This document shows positions 1 to 12,800 of a stretch of DNA of 64,000 nt, one piece after another. Numbering within the stretch: position 1 is the first letter of the stretch; the number at the start of each line of letters is the position of its first letter. A program made the position numbers and the translations under genes. This DNA is from Gymnogyps californianus (Eukaryota > Chordata > Aves > Accipitriformes > Cathartidae): assembly GCF_018139145.2 (NCBI RefSeq), contig NC_059478.1, positions 24,707,001 to 24,771,000 on the forward strand, written 5' to 3'. The notes under the pieces were generated by a model that was given only the letters and a program-made list of their open reading frames with translations, had not been told where the DNA came from and did no database searches.

Positions 1-648
1 GAGTGGATGAGGAAGGGAGGAACAAAGTTGTCTGCCAAGTTTACGGTCCTCAGTTGTACAGCACCCAGCCTTTCAGATCTTCACGGCACTGTCTGCACCA
101 AACATAAAAGAAGTGGGTTGTGTATCAAAGGAGAAGGTGTGCTAAAGGCTAGGAACTACCGCTCCTTGCCTTTCCTGTTCTTCCCGTACAAGTGAGCGTG
201 TCCCAACCCAAGTAAAGAGTTGGCTGTCAGAGCAGTTTATGTCAAGGTATTGGTGCTGCTATATGGGAGGAATGCAGGGAGGCTGGCTGAACCTTGGTTT
301 CACTGTCATGTTAGCCTGATAATTTTGAAACCTATTGTCAGGATGTGGGTTGCTGACCTCTGCCTGTGTCAGCCACCTGAAATAGATTTCAGCCTCTCAG
401 GCAGTAGTTCCTGGTAGGCTCCCTGGAACGTCATGTTTGTGTCCCTGAGATCACACATTGCTCCTTATCCAGTCCTCTACCTGCTCATCATGTTTCCTAC
501 CAGGATCCATTGCTCAGGATCCTGGCAGCCCCCTCCTGTCAGCGCGCTGCTCTTGTTCTTGGCTGAAGTGTCTTGGCCCTTACCAGCTGGCAGTGAGAAG
601 GGGGCACTGCTGCAAGAGAGCTGCCATGTTTTTCTTTTCTCTGCGTAG
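1..648 (+). other. DMAP1 intron (partial, start outside window)
   Basis: Non-coding sequence ending in a pyrimidine-rich acceptor (617-648). No exon of the N-terminal part of DMAP1 was recognised here. Nothing else distinctive was seen. Confidence 0.8.
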
Positions 649-807
649 ACAGTGCAGGTACCTGTCTACTCGGAGCAGGAGTACCAGATGTATCTCCATG
701 ATGATGCGTGGACCAAAACTGAGACAGACCACCTCTTTGACCTGGCTCGGCGTTTTGATCTGCGCTTTGTGGTGATTCATGACCGCTATGATCACCAGCA
801 GTTCAAG
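649..807 (+). CDS. DMAP1: DMAP1 exon: SANT domain, first part
   Basis: Acceptor 'ctctgcgtag' precedes the exon and donor 'gtgagt' follows it. The exon is 159 bp, phase 0, 53 codons starting TVQVPVYSEQEYQMYL and ending at DHQQFK. The stretch DDAWTKTETDHLFDLARRF is the first helix of the SANT/Myb-like fold, with its conserved Trp and acidic residues. Helix 2 is RFVVIHDRYD. In the family this fold mediates chromatin and protein contacts within TIP60/SRCAP. The only coding differences I noticed from human are conservative (for example Q-M-Y for Q-L-Y). Confidence 0.97.
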
Positions 808-3800
808 GTGAGTCCCAGCGGCCAAGGTGCTGCTAGCAACCTGCTGCTACAGCACGTGCAGGGCTTGCTGCACTGCAAAGACCAAATTACCCTTTATATC
901 AACTTAATTAGGGGAAAATAATGAATTATTGGCAGCAAGGAATATTGAATTTCCAGCACAGGGCATCGCTACTTGCTTTGTTTGGAATTAAATCAACTGT
1001 GACTTGTGCTCATTCCCTGTTGTGTTTTATTAGAAAGTTAGAAAGTTTGCCCCTGCCAGGAGAACAACTCATTGTTCCTTGAAGGTAAGGCAGCTGAGGA
1101 GTTTGTGTAGCTGAGCAGGATAGGTGTCCTGGATTCCAGTCTAGGCCATGGGAGAAGGATCTGGTAACGGTCCCTGGAGATTGGGATTTTTCCCTGGTGC
1201 TGCTCCTGACTTGTGGTCTGACCTGGTGCAGGTTTCTGTCATCTCTGCTGTGAAGCAGGGAGCATCAGTGGTCTGAAGATGCAACCCTGGTGTCATGATT
1301 GTAAATCTCCTGTAACTGCTGGTTCCATGCCTCCTGGTGACACGGGGGAATGATGTGAATCCTACAGAACAGCTCCAAATGCTGGAGCTTTTTGTTGCCC
1401 TCTGAAATGCTCACGTGAAGAGCCTGTAGCAAAGTGAAATAACAAGAGTCTGCCCAGCTGGGCAGCCCAAACACCTTTGGTGCTTGGAGTAAGGGAACAC
1501 AGCTCAGACTCCATGTAATGATGGGCAGTGAATTGGTGCAGCTGATACCTTTTTGGTTATGGCTTGAATGGCCATTGTCTGGAGCAGCTCAGAGGAGGCC
1601 TCCTGTGCGTTTGTCACAGTTTCCTGTTCGCAGGATTTCTCCTCTCGAGACAACTATCCTTGCATCCTTTTATCTGGGAGTGCTTCACTGCTGCATTGCC
1701 TCTAACCCTCGGCTGTATTGTTAGACCTTTTGGTGGGTGTTTTTAAAGCAGTAGCTGTGAACCCATGACAGTTAATTCATGCAGTTCACTGAGAAACTCC
1801 CCCTTCCCTGTGGTTCCACCGGGACTGGCAAGGCTCCCTGCTGATCTTCCTCCCAGGCACTGTGTCTCATACCTTATCTGACGTCCTTCAGCCAGTGGTC
1901 CTTAGCTGGCTACTGCACAAGTTCTTTGCTTGGTTCTTCCATAATGCTGTCCTCCTGTGATGTCTTCCACAGAAAAGATCAGTGGAGGACCTGAAGGAAC
2001 GATATTATCACATCTGTGCCAAGCTGGCTAATATTCGTGCAGCTCCAGGCACAGACCTGAAAATCCCAGTCTTCGATGCTGGCCATGAGAGGCGAAGGAA
2101 GGAACAACTGGAAAGGCTGTACAATAGGACACCAGAGCAGGTAACTTGGGGAAGAGAGCATCACTGCTCCAAAAGATTTATGATAAGTTGAATCAGTAGG
2201 TGGATGAAATGGGCCAGAGGGGGGGAAGGGAAAGACAGACTGGACAAGAAAAGAGCAACACCTAAGTACTGCTTTTGTTGTTGAGTTCATGTCATTTTCA
2301 GGGATACAAAAGGACAATAACTGAGAAATCTGACTATACAGGAGAGAGGGCTAGGTGAGCAGAGTTATGGTCTCTGGTAACTGCCAACACCTTCTCTGTG
2401 ACGCTTACTGTACTAATCCTCTGAACAGAAACAAATTCTCAGATCAATGTCCTTATGAGTCCCTGAGTCCCATGGGGAGAGAATTACTTCCCTGAGAGTA
2501 AAAATCTTGCCAGAAAACATCAAAGGCTGTAAATCTGCATGTTTAGTTCTCTTCGTTGTTGAAGCTGTGTAATGGTCCCAGGGTTTAAAGGTTAAGGAAC
2601 TGTGTGTTACTGAAAGGCTGGGCGAGACCATCCTTTTCTGTTAGTAGTTCCCTCTAATGACAAGTTCATGCGTGTAATGACTTTACTTGTCCTTCCCACA
2701 TTGACAGGTGTGCTGATACTAGGCATAGCCGCTCTAGGTTCTGCATGCTATGTCTGGGGAGGGGAGCCAGCTTTTCACAACACTGCATTTGCAACTACAG
2801 TGTATTTGGGCTTTTTTACCCTTCTATCTGTGCTCTTGGTCTCTTTGTCTGGAGGTGGTATTAATCATTTATTGATGCTGCTGAAGGGTGCATCATGGAT
2901 GTTGTGATACAGTACCTGTCAGTTTGTAGACTGGCATTGCCATGGATGCAGGGTAAGGCTATGGAGCATAATGAGTTCTGCAAATCCAAGAAATATTTTG
3001 GATATGGAGGATCCAAGGCAGGGGAGCTTAAAGTCATTCCCAGGCTGGCCCAGAGCAGAGCAGTTATCGGTAGATGGCCCCCCTGCTTTGCTAGGCCTCC
3101 TCTGCTGCTCTGATTGCCTTTACGTGCTCTGGTCTGCAGGTGGCAGAAGAAGAATACCTCATCCAGGAGCTCCGCAAAATCGAAACCAGGAAGAAAGAGA
3201 GAGAAAAGAGAACCCAAGACCTGCAGAAGCTCATCACAGCTGCTGACACCACCACTGAGCAGAGACGTGCCGAGCGCAAGGCTCCCAAGAAGAAGCTGCC
3301 ACAGAAGAAGGAGACAGAGAAGCCTGTAAACATTTATCTTTTTCTTTCTTTTTTTTTTTCCTTTCCCCTGCTTATGCTGTGGCTGGGTAACGTGTTTGCT
3401 TCAGCGATCCTACTGGGATCAGGCCCTCAGCTCTTTTGCGGGGAGTAGCTGTTGGCTGCTTTCTGGCAGATGCTTTTTCAGTTACGTCTTTTGGAAGGCA
3501 GTTTGGTCTAAGGCAGCCATTGTCAGAGTCCTCTGGTGTGCTCTCTGTCTCTCTCCCATTTGAAAAATGCTGGTTTAAGTCCTGTTTCCCTTTCCCTCCC
3601 TGAGAAATGGGATGAAATGATGCCAGCCATTCATGCCTCATGGTAGGGAGAAGCATCTGTCTCCCTGCTTCTCCCGAGTGTATTCTGGTACTGCTATGCA
3701 GGGTTGTCCCACAAACCCGTTGTCTTTTACCTGCCTTCTTTTTCTAGTCTGGGTTTCCCTTTCCTTCCCCACTCCTGGGTCTCAGCAGTGTCTCCCCAAG

Positions 3801-6800
3801 CTCAGTACATGCCCCTCTCCTGATCCTCAGCTGTAATCAGAGCAGCCCTGCTGGAGGACTCTTGTATTTTGGGAGCTATTGCTTCTTATTTCTCCCTGAG
3901 CCGAGCTCAAGTTTAAGGAGCCCAGAACACAGGTTTCAATTCACATTTGATGTTACCTCAATTTCCCTTTCTGGAAAGAAGACGGTGTGGACTGAACTAA
4001 ATTCAGCACCTTCAGTAGGAAAGGCCTGTTACAAAATCTCAGATGTTTCCAGTGAGTCCCTGGGAATTCCTGTCCCTCCACCTTGTGAACAGAGAGCGCT
4101 TGTGTCATCGTCCTCCAAAAGGGTCCATGCAGGGAGGGGAGAGAAGCAGTGAATGCTAGACAGTTAGTGCTTGATGAAGTGTGCCTAATGGCCACCACTT
4201 CCTTAAAACATTGTTTTGGTTTCCCCCCCCCGCCACCCCTCTATGTAATTAATATAATATCACTGGGTACCTTGTGCATTGAATTCCCTTGAGGTTTGAT
4301 CTGGTAAAGCTCAACCATGCCTGGCATATCTTCCCTCTAAAGAAAGCAGCTCATTGTTGATGGTAATGAAAAAAGGGTGGTGATGGAGAATGGGGCTGGA
4401 GAGATGCTGAGGATGCCAAGGTGAGGGAGTCCAGCCCTAAATATTGCCTGTTGGCTGGTGCCTGTCTGCAGGCATATAGTGGATAGGCGCGCCAGGGTGG
4501 GCAGAGAAGCAGTTTCTGTTGTTGCACTAGCATCATTTCAACCATGACAGAGTCCATTAGGAGTCAATTACCAACTATAGCTGGGAAATGTTAAGAAAAA
4601 AATTGCATTTTAACTAAGAATTTGAATCGGGAGCTGCATCAGCATCATTTCAACAAAGGAAAATCATTTACCAAAGAGTCAATTGAGGTTGAAGCGTTTA
4701 CAGCATGTACAGGCACGCAAGGCAAAAGAACCCATTTAATTGCTTATGCGCTGAGTGCAGTCAGAGTTGTCTCAGCTAAGCCAACGTAGATGCAGATTTA
4801 CCCTCACTGCTTGTCTCAGGGTATTCAGCAACAGGCTCGGGGGCAGAGTTCGGGGAGTCTGAAAGCCAGCCTTCATCCAAAGGAAGCAGAGAAGATTGGT
4901 TTTTGATTGCAGCCTTTTCTGTCTCTAATAATCCAAGCAGGGAGGGTACATCCTACCAAAGATCAAAGTGATCCCTACAAGTTCATGAGCCCTGTTGGTA
5001 GTTAGAGGATACTTTTTCCACCATCGTCATGTTTAGAAATCTCTTCCTGGGGCCTCTGTTTATTGGACTGACCACAGATAACTGAAAAAAATCTTAATGC
5101 CTGGCCACGCAGAGCAGTTTGCAAGGTGCCAGCTCAAGATCAAGACCTAGAGATAGCTGATAGAGATGTGAGAGTCATTGGCAGGGAACTTGAGGAATTG
5201 AGTCACTGTCCTTCAGCATCTCTTATGATCTTGGGGCAGCCCTGGTTGTCTCAGCCCTGTCTGAAACGAACAAAGAGCAAGCTGCAGAGCCTCTCTGCAG
5301 AGAAATGTGGGAAGAGGAAGGCGGACGCCATCTCCAAAGAAATCGGGAGATTTGAGGTGACTCTTCCTTTTGGAAAAGCATGATTGAGCATGCATTTTGC
5401 AGAGATTGTGGCTCTTCTTAGATTGAATCATGAGTATCGCTGACCCATTCAGGGGACCGCACACCATTCAGTGCACAGGGCCCTGCAGATAGCCTGGTTT
5501 AATCATTTAAAAGTTTGCTCACCTTGTGCTTTGCTCAGCAGCACAGATTTTTAAGGGATTGCATTTATTTTTTTTTTCCATTTTGTTGAAATGCAACTAA
5601 ATGCTCTACTGTCTAGCAGCAGCAGCATTAGAAGTTTGCCTTGTATTGCTATGCTTAAAATGTGAAGTGGGGAAGAAAGAAAAATGTCTAATGAGTGGAC
5701 AAATGGCAAAACGTTTATAAACAGCAGGCCTTCCTGGAGGGATGCAGTCCTTACATCCTCATTAGTGGGCTCCTGTCTGTACAGATCAGAGGTTTCTCAG
5801 CTCATTCCTTAGAGGACTTGCAGTCAAAAGCCAAGATTTAGGGAAGTCCTGGGCTATTTTGATCAGTGAAATGGGCCTAAGTTAGATAAGGATGATATTG
5901 TGCAAATATGCATATGTTAGTACAAGGAGTACCATTTAGGGTTAGGGTTTATGCTTGTATGGATGGGTGTAAGGCTCTGTGTAGAGCAGTGCGTTTAAAC
6001 CAACCAAACAAAAATGCTTTAGCTCTCCAAAGATACCGTGAACTGGAGTATTTTTCTCGGTGAATTGCTTGGGATTTTCCCACTGAATCCCATTGCTTGG
6101 GATTTTCCTCTTGCCTCAGCTCTGACATGTGATCGTGGCAGGTGGTTCTCTGTCATAGGAAACAGTATTTCCCCTTCAGATAGTCTCTATATGAAATCTT
6201 GTGTTTCTTGTGTTTCCTCCATCAACACATCCTGTTTCGATCTCTTTCAGGCTGTTCCTGAGACTGCTGGCATCAAGTTTCCTGACTTCAAATCTGCAGG
6301 TGTCACGCTGCGAAGCCAGAGGGTAGGCTGTTGTCCTGGTCCCTTGGGACCTCTGTTAATGTCTTTCAGTCTGCCTGTCTGTCTCCTCATCTGTTCTCCT
6401 TCTATAGCTATAAAAAGTCAAGTTTTTGCCTCTAAAATAAGAAAGGAATTCCATAAATGTGGAGACTCAGAAACCTGGAATGCTGGCTCTGTGAAAGCCA
6501 GCTCATTGCCTTGCAGGGGCACCTGAACTTGCTGGTGTTTGTTACTGGTGTGCCTGCTCTGCTGTTAGACACATGTGACAGACCCAAACGGAGCTGTCTA
6601 GTCCAAACAGAGCTCACAGCCAAACATAATAGGCCTCATAGAGCACGTGTGTTAATAGATGAGAGGCACTTTTAAGAACTGGATGTTCAGATTGTGTCTT
6701 GAAAAAGACACACACATAAACACATGCAATTTTTATCCTTCCTATTTCCCTTATCTTCAGAATATATTTTGGGGAAAAGCCCCTTTGTTCATTCTGTTGC

Positions 6801-9800
6801 ACAGATATCCCTGAGAAAAGAACTTTCTTGCTGTTATATCAGCAAGACTTGATGCCTGCCTCTTAGCAACAGGTTTTGGGATACTGAGTAAGTTAAACCT
6901 GCCTGGCTGACTGAATGTTTTCAGAGGGGTTTTGATAGCAAAATCCTGTTTGCCCAGTACAAGTGCTTTTTTTTTTTTTTCCAAGCCAAATAAAATAAGC
7001 CTTAGTTGCTTTATTGTAGCAAAGGTGGAGAAGTAGGTTCCTTGCCTGGCACCCTCACTTGGCATAGTAATTTTCTAGGTCACTTTTAAAGACTGTTTTA
7101 TGGGATGTTCTTTTGATGTCAGAATAGTTTCAGATCTTGCTGGGAACACCCTGGGGCTGTTAATTGAAATGCATTTGGGATCATGCTGCTTTGATGTATG
7201 GGTGCATGTGCACGTTAGAGGCGGTATGCCTCAGCAAGGTCACTGCTGGGGGACCCCTTTAGTGTACAAGTGGCACCATCTGCAGGCTACCTGTTTGAGT
7301 GAGGGGCTACAGCCTTGAGGAAGTCACAGGCAAGTGACAGGCAAGACTGCAGTGCATGTGTTGAGATTTATGGAGACGTGGCAGATGTGTTCTCCGGCAC
7401 TAAGATAAATAGAGTAATTTATGGAGATTGATTTGGATTTTGAAAACTAATAAGTGATGGTTGATCTTTTCTATTTTTTTTACCCCCTCTGGAAGAGAAG
7501 CTGCGCAATAACCTATCAGTGATGGAACCATCTGGCAAAGCCAGCAGTCTTTTCGTGTGCCAAACAGGCAATTCAAATCACAGTCTTTGTCAAAATGGGT
7601 GCTACATGCTTCTCCCTGTTCTCTTTAATGCTCACAAAATGCAGTGATAATGCCAGCTGAGGCATGGCAGTCTGATTTAGCAACTTTCAGCCTGCAGTAT
7701 CCAAGCTCCTGGGATGACCTAGACCAACTTTCTATGCTCTGCTTGAAATTTTTAAGGAGATAAATGCTGTTATTAGAAGTACCAGTGGTTTGCGAATTGA
7801 AAAAGATTGCAAATCACTGATCTAGGTGAAAAAACAACACTTTGTTGCTTAGAAATGTGAAACCTGCCTCCAACCCAGCAGAATGAATTCATTTCTGGCT
7901 TTTAGCCAGTCACCTGGCTTCCTTATTAAAGTCTTCCCTGTTTTTAAAATGGGAGCTAATAGACTCACTTGCTTCACATATGGGTGATGGGAAGAATTAA
8001 TTACATGAGGTCAGTACGGGCCTTTTGAACTGGTAAGAGATGCTGAAGTGCTAAGTGGTATAGAGTTGACAATCCATGCTAATCCGAATTACTTTACTTG
8101 TGGGATTTATGTGGCAAACCCTCTACACACCAGTGGTGTGGAATTGATAAGGGTGGGAGCCAGCTAGGACTAAGTGAGGAATTGGGATGCTGTGCTGGAA
8201 ACTCGTACTCTGGCAACATCCAGCGTAAAATGTTTTGCCCTGAGCACATTGGAACATGATTTCTAAAGGCTTATGACATCCTGCAGTAAGTTCTTTTGCC
8301 TGAGGACCTAAAGGGCTCTTCACCTAAAGGCTTCTATTGTCCTCCTTTATTTTGTACTTTGCTACCATGCTTTACCCCTTCATAGTTAGGCGAAGTTGGA
8401 TTTTGCACTGAGATCAGGGACTCAACCTCTGTCATGTGTGAAAAATGTACCATATCATACCCAGGATAATAGCACTTACTCCTTGATTAGAGATATTTTT
8501 TTTTTCCTGAGGATTTACAATTAATCTGAAAACTTAAGTTAAAATTAATTTATAGAAATGAGTCCTTGAAGAAAAAGTTAGCAATCTGTATTCAACTTAA
8601 TTTGTTCCCAGTAGTTTTTATGACAATAGCCCTGGCTTTTCAAATTCTCCCTGTCATTAAAGCTTACAAAATCTTATGCACAGGCTGAATGTGAAGCCTT
8701 TTTTTCCCCCCCTAGGATTAATGGTCACTTACGGCCATTATTCTTCATAACCGAAAGTTTCTCCTTCAGCAGACGCTGGAGAGTAATCTTCTCCAGTGAG
8801 TTCGACAAGCTGCCTTCTATCACAATGGCTTCAGTCTCCCATTGTTCTCCATGGGACTGTGGCCACAGGCGAAGAAGGCCACAGCCCCTGTGCCCTTGCT
8901 CTGCATGGGATTTCCCCTCCGCCTCCTGACAGCACAGACTGCAAGTTTCTCTAAGGCAGTAGGAAGCTAGGCATTATGAAAAGCTTCGTCTTAATTCGAG
9001 GCAGTGTATTACCTTGGTGCCACTGAGAACAGGAGACAGTAGCAGATGTTTTGGAAGGGGGTAAGCCTTTCATGAGTTTCTTGAAAAGGAATTTTAGACC
9101 TTTGCCATTGCTGTTAGTAAAACAGTGTTATAAAAATAACCCCAGAAATGTATTATTAATCCTAAGCGTTACTTCTGGAAAACTTCCTGTTATACCAGGT
9201 CTGCTCAGCTGGGAGGGCACACAGCCAAAGAGCCAGAGGAAATGAGAGATGGGTAGGGAATTTGTACAGGGAAAGGAGAGGAAGAGACTAAAGGGAAAGC
9301 AGGGAGCTATGAGGAAGGAAAGCTTTGCTGAGGATCTGCCTGAAGGAAAGGAAAATGGGAGCTGTTGAACTTGAATCTTTTCCAGGACCCAGACAAACCA
9401 ACAATAACCGCGCGTTTGTGATATAGGCATCGTGTTGCTTCTGCAGGGCAGAGCTGAGTTTGTTTTGAATTCACCGCAGTATTTCTGTACCATGTCATGT
9501 TCAGCTTTCTTTTAAGTTTAACCTTTGTCTTTGACTTTATTGTGTTCAGAGCACTTGACTTTGGCATACTTAACATCTCTTCGGTGTGTTTTAAGTTGCT
9601 CATCTCTCGCAGCCTTACCTGCGAATTTTAAGTTATGATTTCATTAATGCTATTGAATTGCTGCAGCAGTGCTTTTAAGAAGGAAGGTAATGGATGGAAA
9701 ATGGTGGATGTTTGTCTCCACTCCTGCATGTTGAGGTATAAGTCTGTGTCCTTGCTCTGTCGTGGGTTTGGAAACAAAGGAACTGGAAGAGAATCGATTG

Positions 9801-12800
9801 AGTGATGTCTCATTTGGAAACAAAACAAAACTCTGGGATGAAAAGGAGTTTGTAGAGATCTCAGTCTGCAGAAAGGACTGTGGGATGCTCCAGCTTAGTC
9901 ATTCAAAGCCGGGCACCTTCCCTCAGAAAAGGCTTCCAGCCAGCAGCATGACTCCATCTGCAAACTGGGATCTTGTAGACAATTTGCCAGTCAGACCAAT
10001 TAAAAAAGAAGTAGAGGAAGGAAAATTACAAGTACAGCTTTAGTACCCATTGATTCAAATATTCACACTCACCAGCTTTTAAATATTTACTAGCCTGCTG
10101 AGCATTTTTTTTAGCACTGATTAATGAGTAAGAATTTACTGTGGTTGTGGGGGGAATGAGTGTGTGTGAGTTCTCTTCCATTTTTTTTTTTTTCTTGGAG
10201 TGGAAACTGAGTGCTTACTACAGCTCCAAGGTGAATGATATTTCTAGGGGAAGATGGGGTTGTATGTATGTGTTTAGACATGTTTATTCTCCATATTTGA
10301 TCTGACCCACAATTAAATGGCCAAGCACGCCACCTGTTTACACTGCATCGGAGGCTGTTGGCTCTGTTCCTTCCCTGTCATTAATGCAAACCCAGACCTC
10401 ATCGGCTGTGAACATGTGAAACATCTGTCTGTCCTCCTGTGATCAATACTGTCCCTTCAGAGGTTCAGCTTTGGAAGCAGTTCCATAAAATATCAGTTAT
10501 TTTTATTTGGATTTGATAAATTTAATTACTTGGAGCAATTAATAATTTATTTGTTTTGTATTGATTGCACTCCAAGGCATCCTGGCATCAATCTGATGGA
10601 GATCAGCACACCCTTATTAGGTAGGAAAGTTTATGTTTCCAGATCTGAATATCCCATGGATTAGTTAGCTGAGATGTGCTTGTTGCTTCTGCTAGCAATT
10701 TTTCATTAGTGAAGTTGTGTGTTTTGCACTCTACAAGAGAGTGGATGAGAGTAATTTCCGTGGGGAGCCTGACAGAGGTGTGGAAGGAAAGTAGTAGTCT
10801 CATTTCTGTGAATAAAAGTTACGAACAAATGATGCAGGCTGGACCAAATTCATGTTGTGGCATTGCCATCTATTTGTTGTATTACATGCCCTTTAATTAG
10901 GGCCAAGAGAGTGCTGGTGCGTTTCCTAATCAAACTCCTGCCTGTAGAGAATGAAATAAGATGAAAATATTGGAGTATTTGTTTTTAAAGAGAACAGCAA
11001 AGGATACAAAATCTTGAATGAACTGGAGAAGGTGAATCCAGCACTTCTCTTCCTCTGTTCTCATTCTTAGCTAAACTGAAAGGCAGTTAATGTTAGATTG
11101 CTGAAAGAAAATGCATCCATCACCTTTTTCGTGGAGCTCTGGTGTGGGAGAGCATCTGGACCAAAGCCTTAGTAGGCTCTTGGGTATAAAGAGAGCACTC
11201 TGGGTACAGTAATGCGGTCTTTTAAAATAAGTTGTAGTTCTGGAAAGGACACTCCGTGTTGCTGCTTCTGTTGAATCGTCAGGTACTAAACAGTGTGCAG
11301 TACGAGGCCTCGGGGACCTTTGTCTGCCAGTCCTGGACCAATTTGAGAAGCTTTTACTACCTTTGTGTGCCCACGGTGACACAGTCTTAGGTGTCATTCA
11401 TCAGGTAACCTGATTGTGTGTAACTTGTGCAGAGCGCCATATATCTTGCTTTTTTCTTTCATTAGCGTAACCAATATAATGATCGGAGTGTAATTAGTCA
11501 CTGTGGTTTTTTGTATTTGTGTAAGTGTAACTTCAGTTAAATTATTTAAGAGAGGCAGCATCAATTCAAGACTAGATGCATGTTTTGCTACAGTTTCTTG
11601 GATTTGTGTCTGATCTGGAAGTTTACATAATGTTCTTGGACTATGTGAAACTGTCCTTGGAGTTCTCCCTCCTGTGGCCTATCTTAGGGCCGTCCCTGTG
11701 ATCATGGCACACTCTTCTGTGCTCTTGATTTGTTTCATTCAGATGCAGCTCAGAGGCTGCAGCCATTTCCATTTCCTGCAGCCACCTCTACGGGTCTCAG
11801 CTTGGTTTCCGTGTCTGTAGTGAGAGGCAGGGGTAGAACTATCTGGGAACCTGCAGATCTCCTAAAGCAAAATACTGTAGTGTCATACTGGTAATGTGCT
11901 TTTAACATAAAACACCCTCCAGTAAAAATGTCCTGTGCAGTTATTTCTTCGGCACCATGTATTTTACTATTTTTCCCTACACAAACACTTCCTGTAGTCC
12001 TTTTGCATTTGTTTTACAGGCTTGCACTATATTTAAAGCACAATGTATTTAAGGGCAAGGAAATCTCAGGATTGGTAAGTGGCAAATAATAGTTTACTTG
12101 CCAGAAGATGACCGTCTTCTAAATGGCAGGCAGTCCCGGCAAGGTGTGAATTCTTGTCTTCTCAGGTGTCTTGTTTCTTGTCGCAACCTGTATGTCAAAT
12201 TGGGAGAAAGCTGACTCTTTCCAGGTTATCAGCCATCATTCGTGTGGATTCCAAGTCATTCTCATTTTAGGCCACTTGTGCTGTGTCAAAGCAATCTGTA
12301 CCCCCTTCCTAGGGTGGAAAGGGTGGGAAAGTATAAAAACCTTGAAGACCTTGTTACCTGCACTGGTGAAAACTCATCAGACTGAGACATTGATGCTCTG
12401 GGGCCTTTGGTTTCTTTAGGAAGTATCTCCTAGCTTTACCCCTTGAATCAGTGCCATAGATGCGTAACGAGGCATTAATGTTTATGGGATCAGTGAGCTG
12501 CTACTTTGCCATATGCCTGAGTGTGCTCTGCTTCTCCGGGATCTGTTGGCCTCCCTCATCCTTGACAAAGCTTTCACTAGGTATATTCCTCTAACAAGTA
12601 AAACCGGTTTAATTTACTAGGAGTATTCAAGTACAGAATTTATATTTTTGCACAATTGATTTGGGAATTTGTGAGTTATGTCTAACCAGTCCAAAAAAAC
12701 CCCTGAAATAACCATTTATATAAGTTAATATAGAAATGTTTTCTTCTTAAAAGATTGGTTTATTTAGCATTAAGCCTTAGTGATGGAGCAAGTTGATGGT

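Noticed and set aside
2668..2907. Hydrophobic 79-codon frame in a DMAP1 intron
   Set aside because: It lies within an intron between two well-supported exons and has no homology that I recognise.
5936..5947. TTAGGG repeated twice
   Set aside because: Two units are within chance expectation and flanks show no degenerate telomeric array.
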